64,000 nt of DNA from Chryseobacterium piperi (GTDB lineage Bacteria > Bacteroidota > Bacteroidia > Flavobacteriales > Weeksellaceae). Below the pieces are notes generated by a model. The model saw nothing but the letters and a program-made list of their open reading frames with translations. It was not told the origin of the DNA and made no database searches. How positions within the stretch are numbered: position 1 is the stretch's first letter; each line of letters opens with the position of its first letter. This document shows, piece after piece, positions 45,898 through 54,872 of the stretch. Where the stretch lies: NCBI RefSeq assembly GCF_002285635.2, contig NZ_CP023049.2, positions 3,410,001 through 3,474,000 of the forward strand, read 5' to 3'. The position numbers were made by a program, and so were the translations under genes.

Positions 45898-45928
45898 TTG
45901 TGTAAAAAAGAAAAAAGTTCTATTTTTG
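45898..45928 (+). promoter_or_regulatory. Promoter of the small membrane protein gene
   Basis: TTG (in TTTTG), 20 nt, TATTTTTG: a full flavobacterial promoter match, 19 bp upstream of the ATG. Confidence 0.75.
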
Positions 45929-45947
45929 CCTAAAATCTATAAGAAAA

Positions 45948-46226
45948 ATGATGTTATCAGCATTTTGGCCGTTTTATCAGTTCCTTTGGACAGTTTACTT
46001 TATTACAATGTTCCTTGTAGGATTCTGGTGTATCTTTATGTTTTTTGGATTAGTAATCCCAATGTGGTTAAGTGAAGGTTTGATGGAATACTTCGGTAAA
46101 GTGAAGCCTTTCGATCCGGAAGATATCAGAAGAAAGAAAATATATGAACAAGAAGGAGTAGAAGTAATTTTCAATGAGCCTAAAGGTCACGGTCCTTTCT
46201 TACATGATAGTCACGGACATCATTAA
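45948..46226 (+). CDS. Small membrane protein with His-rich tail
   Basis: A 92-residue protein, two adjacent hydrophobic helices (around 5-25 and 27-45) then a charged segment and a C-terminus GHGPFLHDSHGHH. The His-rich end might bind metal, but no family is recognised. It has a strong promoter of its own and its own terminator, so it is likely well expressed. Function unknown. Confidence 0.75.
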   Translation: MMLSAFWPFYQFLWTVYFITMFLVGFWCIFMFFGLVIPMWLSEGLMEYFGKVKPFDPEDIRRKKIYEQEGVEVIFNEPKGHGPFLHDSHGHH

Positions 46227-46290
46227 TTGATTGTCATTGCTTTTTCACCTTAATTCTGAAAAAGTAATATCAAAGCAAAACAACATATAT

Positions 46291-46319
46291 AAAACCACTT
46301 AGTTAACTAGGTGGTTTTT
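46291..46319. terminator. Bidirectional terminator
   Basis: Stem AAAACCACTTAGTT / AACTAGGTGGTTTT (one mismatch as G-U) between the small membrane protein gene and the convergent AraC regulator gene. Confidence 0.85.
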
Positions 46320-46323
46320 CTTT

Positions 46324-47214
46324 TTATTCATTTCTCAACTTTTCCGGAGATATACCGAATTTTTTCTTGAAAGCCCGTGTGAAGTTCTGAACATATTCAT
46401 ATCCGCATTCAATGGCAATCTCCTTTATCATCACTTCTTTATCCACAATTAGCTTTTTAGCTTTAAGCATTCTAAGTTCTGAAATATAGTGATTGACTGT
46501 AATGTGATATTGAGTTTTGAACTCTTTTCTTATTATATTCTGGTTAACCCCAATAACTTTTCCTATTTCTTCTACCATTATCTTTCTATGGTAATTTTCA
46601 TCAATATATTTTTTTATAAGTAAAGGAAGTTGAGGTGATGATGCAGTAATGTCCTTTTCGCTGAACTGTTCGAAAATTAAAATCAGTAGCTTAATAATTT
46701 TAGCCTCAATAAATAGTTTCTGCATAACACCTTTCTTAGAGCTGCTTGTCATTTCTTTCAGGATCATATGCATCTCGGCTGTCATATAAGGAGGTGTCTC
46801 TTTATGCAGAAACATATAATTGTTTTTAGTCATTTTTTCAAGAATTTCTGTGCTTTCCCTATTGGATTCGGGATTGATCAGTTTGAAAACATATTGATAA
46901 CTGAGCTGAATCTGAAGATATTTTAATAGTTCCTGGCCCTCCGACCAGAGTTCTGCTTTATTTTCCAGAGGCGAATGATAAAGGATATATTGATTTTTTT
47001 TGAATAAAAACTGAATATTGTCATCCTGTGCTTCTAAATGAATGTCAGGACTTAGCATGAAAAGGAGATTAAAACTCAACGGGTTTTCAATCATATTGGA
47101 TTTAGAAATCTTACCGGGACACAGGTTTTCCTGCATTATGATCTTAATGTCTTGGGATTTGAACAATAATCCTCTTTTAGATTCATCCTTTTCTGGATAC
47201 TCTTTTACGGGCAT
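46324..47214 (-). CDS. AraC-family transcriptional regulator
   Basis: A 296-residue regulator. The C-terminal double helix-turn-helix is complete (LRMLKAKKLIVDKEVMIKEI, IAIECGYEYVQNFTRAFKKK). The N-terminal 180 residues are a poorly conserved sensing region with no cupin motif recognised. It is divergent from the T9SS gene at 47344 across 129 bp, where it may act, though no operator was identified. Confidence 0.9.
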   Translation of the reverse strand: MPVKEYPEKDESKRGLLFKSQDIKIIMQENLCPGKISKSNMIENPLSFNLLFMLSPDIHLEAQDDNIQFLFKKNQYILYHSPLENKAELWSEGQELLKYLQIQLSYQYVFKLINPESNRESTEILEKMTKNNYMFLHKETPPYMTAEMHMILKEMTSSSKKGVMQKLFIEAKIIKLLILIFEQFSEKDITASSPQLPLLIKKYIDENYHRKIMVEEIGKVIGVNQNIIRKEFKTQYHITVNHYISELRMLKAKKLIVDKEVMIKEIAIECGYEYVQNFTRAFKKKFGISPEKLRNE

Positions 47215-47290
47215 GGTACTATTGGAAATTAAAGCGGGTATCAGATAACAAAAAGTTTGAAAATGATAACTCAGCGTTAGCCGACTCTAC

Positions 47291-47298
47291 TAATTTTG
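47291..47298 (+). promoter_or_regulatory. -7 box of the FISUMP/T9SS gene
   Basis: TAATTTTG, 45 bp before the start codon; no well-spaced -33 box. Confidence 0.45.
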
Positions 47299-47343
47299 CG
47301 CAAAGTTAAATTAAATTTAGAATAAATAAAAATAATATTCAGG

Positions 47344-48486
47344 ATGCTCAAAAATTTACATTTTGCAATACGGAAAATTGGAGTGGGATTAGGCTTGATC
47401 GGTATTGCCAATACTTTTCTATATGCTCAACAGGGGGACGTTATTAATAGGTTACGGGTAGTTTCTGCTAAGAGGAATGTCAATAACCAGATAAGTATTG
47501 ATACCTCAGGAAAGTATGGAGCTTCTTATGCTGATTTTTCCACCGGAAAAGTCTGTACAAATACCGATCCGGGAAATAATCCCGGAGATATAGGCTGTGT
47601 TTCTTTTACTTACAAAGAGGAGCCGGTTTCTTATAGCACGGTAAGAGGAAAAGATGGTAAAATATGGCTTCAGCAGAACTTAGGAAGTACTCAGGTAGCC
47701 ACATCTATGTCTGATGAAGAATCGTATGGTGACCTGTTCCAATGGGGAAGATGGGACGACTGGCATCAGGTAAGAAACTCTCCTACTACCGGAACGCCGT
47801 CTCCAAACTCTCCGGATGGATTAGTGGGAATCAGCTCATTTATCACCGGATCATGGTGGGCAGGGAATACTTTAACTGACCAATGGACGGGCAATAGTGC
47901 AGCATCGATAAGTTCTAATGAAGGATTTGACCCTTGTAAGGCAATAGGACAGGGATGGAAAATGCCAAGTCAGACAGACTGGGTAGCTTTACAAAATGCT
48001 GAAGTGATCAATAATCCTACTGCCGCTTATAACAGCACTCTGAAATTGCCTGCTGCCGGTTATAGGGGATCAACAACGGGAGATTTTACTTTTGTGGGTC
48101 AAAGAGGGTATTACTGGAGTTCTACACCTTCATCATCAGGAGCTAAATATTTCTATATAGGGAGTGTATTAGGAAATGCTGCAGCAGGTGGTCCCAGAGG
48201 TCAGGGACAGTCAGTACGGTGTGTCAAGGAGGCTTCGTCTCTTGGGACCTCTGAAACTAAATTGAATACCGTGGGAATCTATCCTAATCCAACTAATGGA
48301 ATTCTCCATATCAAAACAGGAACCCCTATAGAAAGCTTGAAAGTGGTAAATGAGGCAGGGCAGAGCGTTGAGGTTTTGCTTTCCAATAATGAAATTAATA
48401 TGCGGGGATTTCCCAGTGGGATATATATTGTACAGTTAAAATTTAAGAATGGACAGCCTTTCTTTAAAAAGATTGTAAAGAAATGA
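47344..48486 (+). CDS. Secreted FISUMP-domain protein with T9SS sorting domain
   Basis: A 380-residue protein. An N-terminal signal (IGVGLGLIGIANTFLYAQ) is followed by the Fibrobacter succinogenes major paralogous domain (KDGKIWLQQNLGS ... GDLFQWGRWDDWHQ ... GWKMPSQTDWVALQ), a fold of unknown function. The last 75 residues are a type IX secretion sorting domain (YPNPTNGILHIKTG ... SGIYIVQLKF). So it is exported to the surface through T9SS. It is divergent from the AraC regulator gene. Confidence 0.88.
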   Translation: MLKNLHFAIRKIGVGLGLIGIANTFLYAQQGDVINRLRVVSAKRNVNNQISIDTSGKYGASYADFSTGKVCTNTDPGNNPGDIGCVSFTYKEEPVSYSTVRGKDGKIWLQQNLGSTQVATSMSDEESYGDLFQWGRWDDWHQVRNSPTTGTPSPNSPDGLVGISSFITGSWWAGNTLTDQWTGNSAASISSNEGFDPCKAIGQGWKMPSQTDWVALQNAEVINNPTAAYNSTLKLPAAGYRGSTTGDFTFVGQRGYYWSSTPSSSGAKYFYIGSVLGNAAAGGPRGQGQSVRCVKEASSLGTSETKLNTVGIYPNPTNGILHIKTGTPIESLKVVNEAGQSVEVLLSNNEINMRGFPSGIYIVQLKFKNGQPFFKKIVKK

Positions 48487-48566
48487 TTTTTACATAGCTG
48501 TACATCATTAGTAATCCCTTTAAAAGACAGTTCATTTTTTAGTTAAATACTCTATGTATTTATTTT

Positions 48567-48594
48567 AAAGCCCCAGGTTGATATGGGGCTTTTA
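48567..48594 (+). terminator. Terminator after the FISUMP gene
   Basis: Stem AAAGCCCC / GGGGCTTT with a 10-nt loop, 80 bp past the stop. Confidence 0.8.
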
Positions 48595-48700
48595 CCTATT
48601 GTATTTATTTCTTCTGAATGAGTTAAAAATCTAATTTAAGTGGTATATCTTAAAAAATAAATTATTTTAGTAAGATATTAATTGAAAAAGACAGATTTTT

Positions 48701-51535
48701 ATGAAGAAATTTTATTCCGGAGTTCTGGTATTGTTGACAGTCCTTCTTTTTGGACAAATTAATTATACCATTACACCAAGCCCGTTTAATGAAACGGATC
48801 AGATTACATTGACTATACCAGGAGATCAGATTGATGAATCTGTCTGGGGAGTAACCAATAATGCCATTTACATATGGTCATGGTCTTTGGATGCCACTTA
48901 TGCTAATAGTCAGGATTGTCCTACGAATGGGAGTTGGAATAACTCAGATGATTTGAATAAATTAAATTACGATTCAACTACAGATGCTTATTCTTTAACC
49001 TTTACCCCAACCTCTTTTTTTAGCAGAACCGGAATCGGAATGTTTGGCTTCCTTTTAAAAGATAAGACCGGAAGTCATCAAACCTCGGATACCTTTGTCA
49101 ATGTAGGTGTATTAAGCTTGACCCTCACTAATCCTTTGACTAATAGTCTGACTTCAGTGCCTTCAGGAACCTCTGTTAACATTGCAGCGACGACGAATGT
49201 AAACTCTACTTTCCAGTTAAAAGCTAATGGGACAGTCATGCACTCCACTTCCACACCCTCTTTGTCATATTCATACAATTACACAGTGGGAGCTGATGCC
49301 AATATGGAGTTAATGGCTACAGATAATCTAAATTCAAAGAGTGCAACATTTATCTTACAGGTTCCTAGGAATGTCGTTTCTGAAGCTATTCCCAGCTGGA
49401 TAAGACAGGGGATTAATTATCATCCGACAGATCAGACAAAGGTGGGACTTGCACTATATGCCCCTTTTAAAAATTTTGTTCATGTGATCGGAAGTTTTAA
49501 TAACTGGGCTGTAAATGACGCATATCTGATGAAAAGGGATACGGCTAATCCTGATCTTTACTGGATAGAATTAAATGGCCTTACTCCTCAGCAACTCTAT
49601 ACTTTTCAGTATAGAACCAATGATTTGAAAAAAGTAGCAGATCCATTTTCTCCGCAGATCCTTTCTTCTTATGATGACCAGTGGATTTCATCTGCAACCT
49701 ATCCTAATTTGCCTGTTTTTCCAGCTGGACAGGATTTTGAAGTTTCCATGTTCAAAACAGGGCAAGTTCCTTATAATTGGCAAACTACAAATTTCCAAAG
49801 ACCCAATAAAGAGAATCTAATTGTTTATAAGCTACTGGTAAGAGATTTCACTCTTGAAAAAAACTGGCAGTCTTTGATTAATAAGATTACTTATTTAAAG
49901 AATTTAAATATCAATGCTATTGAGCTTCTTCCTATTATGGAGTTTGACGGAAATGTGTCCTGGGGATATAATACCTCTTTTCATTATGCTTTAGATAAAG
50001 CTTATGGGACGCCTGAGAAATTGAAGGAGTTTATTGATTTGTGTCACCAGAATGGAATTGCAGTCATTTTAGATATTGCATTTAATCATGCTACAGGAAG
50101 GTCTCCGTTGGTAAGGCTTTGGAATGTTGATCCGGATGGAGATGGTTATGGAGATGTTGCTGCAAACAATCCTTATTTTAATCAGGTTCCAAAACACTCC
50201 TATAATGTTTTCAATGATTTTAACCATTCAAACCCTGCAACTAAATATTACGTTGAAAGAGCCTTGCAACAGTGGCTGACAGAGTATAAAGTGGATGGGT
50301 TTCGCTGGGATCTTACCAAAGGTTTTACTCAAAACTGTTCAGAAAATGACGAGAACTGTACCAATGCCTATCAGCAAGACCGGGTAGATGTTTTAAAAAA
50401 TTATGCGGATAAACAATGGGCAATTGATCCGGGCTCTTATATGATTTTTGAACATTTAGGTACAGATACCGAAGAACAGGAATGGGCAAATTACAGAGTA
50501 GCAGAAGGAAAAGGGGTTCTTCTTTGGAATAAACAGACTGAACCATATAACCAAAATACAATGGGATATAACGAAAACAGTAATTATGATAGAATGGATC
50601 ATAAGCTCCATGGGTTTACCGATATGCATGCTATTGGATATGGGGAGAGTCATGATGAAGAGAGGCTAATGTATAAAAACCTTGAATATGGAGCTATTAA
50701 TGGGACTTATAGTGTAAAAAATCTAAATACTGCCCTTGAAAGAATGAAAACTTTTGGCGCTACATTTTTTACGATTCCTGGCCCGAAGATGATCTGGCAG
50801 TTTGGTGAACTTGGATATGAATTCAGTATTAACAGGTGTGCGGATGGTTCTATAAATAGTGGATGCAGGACAGATGAAAAGCCGATTGCTTTTATCTTGG
50901 GATATGATACTCAGGTTAACAGAAAGGCTGTTTATGATACGTGGGCACAATTGATTAATATCCGCAATACACACCCGGTATTTCAATCAAAAACATATAC
51001 GGTGGAATCGAATAATCTAAGTAATGATCCCGATGGATTAATTACCAGGATTTTTGTTTATGACAACGCTCTGACTAGCGGGGTAAAGAATGTTGTTGTG
51101 CTGGCGAATTACAATACTACTGCAAAAAATGTTGTTCCTTATTTTCCATACACAGGTCAATGGCAGAATTTAATGGATAATACGACGTTAAACATCACTT
51201 CCACTATGACTCCTATAACACTTCAGCCAGGAGAGTTCAGGGTTTTTGGAAATTATACGGGGAATTTGTCTGTTATTGATGAGAATACAAAAAATAAATT
51301 ATCATTACAAATTGCAGATAATCCTGTAACGAACAACGTTGCTCAATTGATTTACCATAAGGCTAAAAATGGTTCAATTTTCATTTATGATATAAGTGGA
51401 AAAAAGATGGATTCATTCCAACTCAAAAATGAAGAGGGAATCTATGAGTTAAACTTGAACTATCCGGCAGGTATTTATCTTGTTCATTTAAAGTCCGATA
51501 ATGGGATTGCTATCCAGAAAATGGTCGTTAAATAA
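48701..51535 (+). CDS. Secreted GH13 alpha-amylase-family glycosidase with T9SS sorting domain
   Basis: A 944-residue surface enzyme for alpha-glucans such as starch. After the signal (MKKFYSGVLVLLTVLLFGQ) come beta-sandwich domains, including one CBM48-like (ALYAPFKNFVHVIGSFNNWA, about residues 250-330). The GH13 barrel shows region I (VILDIAFNHATG), II (VDGFRWDLTKG, nucleophile Asp), III (MIFEHLGT, acid Glu) and IV (GESHDEERL). The C-terminal T9SS domain ends SGKKMDSFQLK ... IQKMVVK. Region IV with SHDEER recalls pullulanase- or branching-type enzymes, so exact specificity is open. Its stop is six bases from the pre-insertion end of the convergent M50 gene. Confidence 0.92.
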   Translation: MKKFYSGVLVLLTVLLFGQINYTITPSPFNETDQITLTIPGDQIDESVWGVTNNAIYIWSWSLDATYANSQDCPTNGSWNNSDDLNKLNYDSTTDAYSLTFTPTSFFSRTGIGMFGFLLKDKTGSHQTSDTFVNVGVLSLTLTNPLTNSLTSVPSGTSVNIAATTNVNSTFQLKANGTVMHSTSTPSLSYSYNYTVGADANMELMATDNLNSKSATFILQVPRNVVSEAIPSWIRQGINYHPTDQTKVGLALYAPFKNFVHVIGSFNNWAVNDAYLMKRDTANPDLYWIELNGLTPQQLYTFQYRTNDLKKVADPFSPQILSSYDDQWISSATYPNLPVFPAGQDFEVSMFKTGQVPYNWQTTNFQRPNKENLIVYKLLVRDFTLEKNWQSLINKITYLKNLNINAIELLPIMEFDGNVSWGYNTSFHYALDKAYGTPEKLKEFIDLCHQNGIAVILDIAFNHATGRSPLVRLWNVDPDGDGYGDVAANNPYFNQVPKHSYNVFNDFNHSNPATKYYVERALQQWLTEYKVDGFRWDLTKGFTQNCSENDENCTNAYQQDRVDVLKNYADKQWAIDPGSYMIFEHLGTDTEEQEWANYRVAEGKGVLLWNKQTEPYNQNTMGYNENSNYDRMDHKLHGFTDMHAIGYGESHDEERLMYKNLEYGAINGTYSVKNLNTALERMKTFGATFFTIPGPKMIWQFGELGYEFSINRCADGSINSGCRTDEKPIAFILGYDTQVNRKAVYDTWAQLINIRNTHPVFQSKTYTVESNNLSNDPDGLITRIFVYDNALTSGVKNVVVLANYNTTAKNVVPYFPYTGQWQNLMDNTTLNITSTMTPITLQPGEFRVFGNYTGNLSVIDENTKNKLSLQIADNPVTNNVAQLIYHKAKNGSIFIYDISGKKMDSFQLKNEEGIYELNLNYPAGIYLVHLKSDNGIAIQKMVVK

Positions 51536-51574
51536 CATTGGTTAAGAGAGTGTTTTCTTATTTGAACAGTATAA

Positions 51575-52433
51575 GAGCCTGTTTAAAAAAGTAATAATAA
51601 AAAATAGTAAGGGTTAAAAGTTGCATAAAAATTGTCATTTTAGAGTTGCAAAAGAAAAAAACATCAATGTATCCAACAGACTTAACCCAAACTCAGTGGC
51701 AATTTATAAAAAAAGCATTAGATTTTGATGACAGAAAACGAAAATATGATTTGGTTGTCATTTGGAATGCTATCAGTTATTTAGTAAAAACAGGCTGTCA
51801 ATGGAGACTTTTACCTCATGATTTTCCCAAATGGCAATTGGTTTATTACTATTATTCAAAATGGTCAAATCTGGAGATTTTCGATTTATTATTATCAAAA
51901 TTGAGAGAGGAAGTACGACGAAACAGGGGTCAGAAAGCGCAGGCAAGTTTAGGAATTATTGACAGTCAAAGTGTTCGTTGGGGAAATAACCGTTCACTCA
52001 ATGGCTTTGACGGAGGTAAAAAAATAAAAGGAATCAAGAGACACGTTGTGGTAGACAAAAATGGTTTTTTGTTAGCCGTAATGGTAAGTGTAGCCAATGT
52101 TCATGAGAGTAAGGCTGCATTGTTACTGATCAAAACACTGCGATATTTACTAATTCCGCTTCAGGTAATCCTGGCGGACGGAGGTTATAGAGGAGAGATT
52201 ATTGAGGAAATAAGAATTAAGTTTAATTATATCATTCAGATCGTAATGCGGAGTGACAAAAAAGTAAAAGGGTTTGAGCCAATTCATAAACGATGGATTA
52301 TAGAGCGTACATTTGCTTGGTTTGATAACGATAGAAGATTATGCAGAAATTATGAACTCTTAATGGAATCCTCTGAAAACATGGTCAAATTATCCGCCAT
52401 AAAATTATTACTGAATAAAATTTAAACAGACTC
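51575..52433 (+). mobile_element. IS5-family insertion sequence, copy 1 (859 bp)
   Basis: A complete element with 13-bp imperfect terminal inverted repeats (GAGCCTGTTTAAA left; GAGTCTGTTTAAA on the complement of the right end). It is flanked by a TAA target duplication (51572-51574 and 52434-52436), as expected for TNA-targeting IS5 subgroups. Its right end supplies the last three codons and stop of the M50 gene. An inverted copy of equal length lies at 62507-63365. Confidence 0.95.
51667..52425 (+). CDS. IS5-family transposase, copy 1
   Basis: A 252-residue DDE transposase in one frame. ATG 51667 (MYPTDLTQTQWQFI) is preferred over the TTG at 51646. The N-terminal DUF4096-like segment (CQWRLLPHDFPKW) precedes catalytic Asp in GIIDSQSVRWG, Asp in VILADGGYRGE and Glu in WIIERTFAWFDNDRRLCRNYE. 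Intact, so probably active. It differs from copy 2 by one residue (Glu here, Asp there, in NVHESK/NVHDSK) and by at least one silent base at 51678. Confidence 0.96.
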   Translation: MYPTDLTQTQWQFIKKALDFDDRKRKYDLVVIWNAISYLVKTGCQWRLLPHDFPKWQLVYYYYSKWSNLEIFDLLLSKLREEVRRNRGQKAQASLGIIDSQSVRWGNNRSLNGFDGGKKIKGIKRHVVVDKNGFLLAVMVSVANVHESKAALLLIKTLRYLLIPLQVILADGGYRGEIIEEIRIKFNYIIQIVMRSDKKVKGFEPIHKRWIIERTFAWFDNDRRLCRNYELLMESSENMVKLSAIKLLLNKI

Positions 52434-53570
52434 TAAGTATTTTTTAATAAAACTACTTATACTGTTCAATAAAATAATATAGAAGATTATACTAGTAATG
52501 CTATGGTCGGGAATAGAAATTTTGGTAAATTGAAATGTAGATATTTGCCAAATTATATTAATGGTGGCAACTGGAAAGTAGATGATTTGTTTCCAGCTAA
52601 ACAATACTTGTGTTATTATAAAAAGCATGATGATGATGATGTTAAATAATCCATAACATAAAAGAAATATTTTTTTTTTATGTTGTTTTTTAATCCATTC
52701 TATCGGCTTTTTTATAAAAGACTTAATTTCTATACCTGATTTTTCAAGTAAATTTGACGTTGAAGAAATGTCTGATAATAGCCAATAACCATCTGATCTG
52801 ATGAATGGGAAAATCTGTAGTACACAATAAAATGCTGTAAAATAAGAAAGCAAAAGAAATAAGGCATCTTGCGATAATAAATATAAGATATAAAAGAAAA
52901 GCATACACCAGAATTGCATGTAAACTCCTGCTAAATTTGTAATAATACGTTCTTCTTTATGAGAATGCCATATTGCTGAAATATTAGAATAGAGTACCGG
53001 GAAAATTATATAAATTCCTAAACCGATTTCACCGTTTTTGCCTGTAAATCTTTTACATGCTGAAATGTGGCCTATCTCATGCAGGAAAATGGTGAGGCCG
53101 TAAGGTAAGAAGATCCATATTGAAGAAAAGTTTTCTATCGAAGATAAAGAGGTGGAGAAAAGTAAAAATACAGCTAATGAAGATAAACATGTAAATGTAA
53201 TCCAAAATGATCTTTTTTGAAATAAAAAAGATATGTATTCTGCTATTCTCCCGGCTTTATCAGGAGTTAAAAGTTCTTTTTGAAAACGAATAAAACTCTT
53301 TGATTTTTTGACTTTCTCAGAATTTCTCAAAATGGGGATTTCTAAAAATATCTCTTCTATAAGGTAAATGAATTCATTTTCTGTAATATCTTCATTTTTG
53401 AAAATCAAATTGAATGTTTCTGTTGCCTCTTTGTATGTTATAGCAGCAGAAAGAATATTAATCAGTTCCTTAGTCTCACTGTTAATGGTAAAATACTTTC
53501 CCGAAATTTCTAATATCCAATTTCCAGTTTGCTGCTGAGAAATGATATAATTATTTTTGATTATAGCCAT
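52422..53570 (-). CDS. M50 (site-2-protease-like) peptidase with PqqD-like N-terminal domain
   Basis: A 382-residue membrane metalloprotease. Residues 10-78 (GNWILEISGKYFTINSETKE ... ITENEFIYLIEEIF) match the pattern of PqqD-like RiPP-recognition domains that bind leader peptides. Membrane helices follow, with HEIGH (164-168) and a third zinc ligand D260 in FIRSDGYWLLSD. This recalls peptide-processing M50 proteins such as YydH. Its start overlaps the stop of the isoprenoid-synthase-like gene (TAATG). The IS supplies the final Glu-Ser-Val and stop; removing the IS extends the frame instead by YCSNKKTLS. Confidence 0.82.
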   Translation of the reverse strand: MAIIKNNYIISQQQTGNWILEISGKYFTINSETKELINILSAAITYKEATETFNLIFKNEDITENEFIYLIEEIFLEIPILRNSEKVKKSKSFIRFQKELLTPDKAGRIAEYISFLFQKRSFWITFTCLSSLAVFLLFSTSLSSIENFSSIWIFLPYGLTIFLHEIGHISACKRFTGKNGEIGLGIYIIFPVLYSNISAIWHSHKEERIITNLAGVYMQFWCMLFFYILYLLSQDALFLLLSYFTAFYCVLQIFPFIRSDGYWLLSDISSTSNLLEKSGIEIKSFIKKPIEWIKKQHKKKIFLLCYGLFNIIIIMLFIITQVLFSWKQIIYFPVATINIIWQISTFQFTKISIPDHSITSIIFYIILLNSISSFIKKYLESV

Positions 53571-54385
53571 TATACATTTTTTGTGAGATTTAAAATTAAT
53601 TTTATATTTTTTTCAAAATCAATTAATGTTTTAGTAGCCCATTGGTTTAATTCATTAAAATTATTTTTTGCAGCAATGTTTTTAGCTGCAACGAGGTTAT
53701 CTTTACTATATTGCATGAGTTCTTCGGCAATTCCAGAAACATAGAATACCCTTTCCTCAAATCTGTCGAGGTCCAGTTCATTAAATAGATTATTATTTTT
53801 TATAAACTCTTTTACAAGGGAGCGGGCATACGTCCATTGATTATTGATGGTGTCTGAGTGGAAATCTTCTACATCATCATTCATTTGTATGGCTTTAAAT
53901 ATGTGTGTGTAAGCTTCTTTTAGTTGTTCGATATCATGAAGAGGTTCAAATATAAAATGAAGACCAATAATAGGAATATAAGCAAGACAATGTTTGCCAA
54001 TTGCATATTTCTCAAAATCTTCTAAGGTATATTTAGTTTGCAAAGTCATATTGTTTTTCTCTTTCAAGATTGTTGTATAATAAATAAAATTTTGTTCATT
54101 GAGATGGTTCCAAAATATGTGATTATCAGGAAAAATTTTGATTAAATTTTTTATAGCTTCCTGATAATTTTTTATAGCATGAAAAGGTTGTTTTTTTAGT
54201 TCTTGTGCGGATGTTTGGCTATAATTACCGTCCATCATTCTATCTATTTCCAGTGTAAAATATGAAAAGCATTCAACTGAAGTATTAAACTTATTAAGTA
54301 ATTCTGTATCGTGGATGATAAAATTGCTTTTTAAAAAATAAACTTGATTTCTAAAAAAAAAGGGGATTGGTTTTTGATTGTTCAT
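53570..54385 (-). CDS. ComQ-like class I isoprenoid-synthase-fold protein
   Basis: A 271-residue all-helical protein. ATG 54385 (MNNQKPIPFFFRN) is preferred; the longer frame runs into a hairpin. Two Asp motifs are spaced as in trans-prenyl synthases: EIDRMMDG (D48, D52) and, 122 residues on, IQMNDDVEDFHSD (D170, D171, D174). In ComQ this fold prenylates a Trp of the ComX pheromone. Here it lies directly after two peptide genes with an invariant Trp and before a leader-binding protease, so peptide prenylation is a reasonable guess; a free terpenoid product is the alternative. No standard polyprenyl-synthase call is justified by length or context. Confidence 0.65.
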   Translation of the reverse strand: MNNQKPIPFFFRNQVYFLKSNFIIHDTELLNKFNTSVECFSYFTLEIDRMMDGNYSQTSAQELKKQPFHAIKNYQEAIKNLIKIFPDNHIFWNHLNEQNFIYYTTILKEKNNMTLQTKYTLEDFEKYAIGKHCLAYIPIIGLHFIFEPLHDIEQLKEAYTHIFKAIQMNDDVEDFHSDTINNQWTYARSLVKEFIKNNNLFNELDLDRFEERVFYVSGIAEELMQYSKDNLVAAKNIAAKNNFNELNQWATKTLIDFEKNIKLILNLTKNV

Positions 54386-54404
54386 TGTGTAAAGTTTTAG
54401 TTTT

Positions 54405-54430
54405 AAAGTGCCTGTCCTTACAGGCACTTT
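54405..54430 (-). terminator. Hairpin between peptide gene and isoprenoid-synthase-like gene
   Basis: Perfect 11-bp stem AAAGTGCCTGT / ACAGGCACTTT with a 4-nt loop, just after the peptide gene's stop. On the minus strand only three T's follow, so it is more likely a partial terminator or RNA-stability element than a full stop. On the plus strand five T's follow. Confidence 0.6.
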
Positions 54431-54439
54431 TTAGGGGTT

Positions 54440-54637
54440 TTAATAAAATACTTCACCTCCACCTGTTCCTGGGTCAGGATTCGGATTAACAATTATAGGT
54501 GGAATATATGGAGTTGGTGCGGGAGTGGGCTGTGGTTGGTACCATGGTTTAGGAACGCAATAATAAAAAGTAAACTCTTTACGTTCTTCAAGTTTCTCGA
54601 TAGAAAACTTAGCTAATTTTTCATTTAAATTTTTCAT
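54440..54637 (-). CDS. Candidate RiPP precursor peptide A
   Basis: A 65-residue peptide with no signal peptide. Residues 1-24 form a charged helical leader (KFSIEKLEERKEFTF), and residues 25-65 a Pro-rich core: YYCVPKPWYQPQPTPAP ... NPNPDPGTGGGEVFY. Trp32 and the C-terminal DPGTGG-EVFY are shared with peptide B. It has no hydrophobic export signal, so export would need processing. It lies between a decayed gene remnant and the ComQ-like gene. The precursor role is inferred from size, leader/core layout, duplication and neighbours. Confidence 0.7.
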   Translation of the reverse strand: MKNLNEKLAKFSIEKLEERKEFTFYYCVPKPWYQPQPTPAPTPYIPPIIVNPNPDPGTGGGEVFY

Positions 54638-54661
54638 AAATTATATTTATAGGGTTAAAGA

Positions 54662-54775
54662 TTATAATTGTTTTGCGAGTATGTTAATATATCACGTGTA
54701 CCGGTTTCCAATCACATTAGTATTTTTATGATTGGGATACTCTGGTCTTTTAAAATGATACTGTAATCAAGAGTG
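54662..54775 (-). pseudogene. Decayed 3' end of a second copy of the 55119-55913 gene
   Basis: Read on the minus strand, this stretch gives fragments of the last 35 or so codons of the 264-residue protein: YSIILKDQSIP for YTIVLKGAGIA, VIGNRYT for VIWGNGKSD, then a stop, then INILAKQL for LNILARPL. Its distance to peptide gene A equals that of the intact gene to peptide gene B. So the pair (protein tail plus peptide) was duplicated in tandem and the upstream part decayed. Confidence 0.7.
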
Positions 54776-54872
54776 TTTACTTATATAGAAAAATTTGGAT
54801 TAAATTTTCTATAGCAAGTTTTCTGATGTACTATTGTGATTGCTAATTATAATATATCATTTTAGAGTACCT

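Noticed and set aside
54386..54427. Earlier start of the ComQ-like gene
   Set aside because: The added residues are encoded by the hairpin at 54405-54430; ATG 54385 lies after it.
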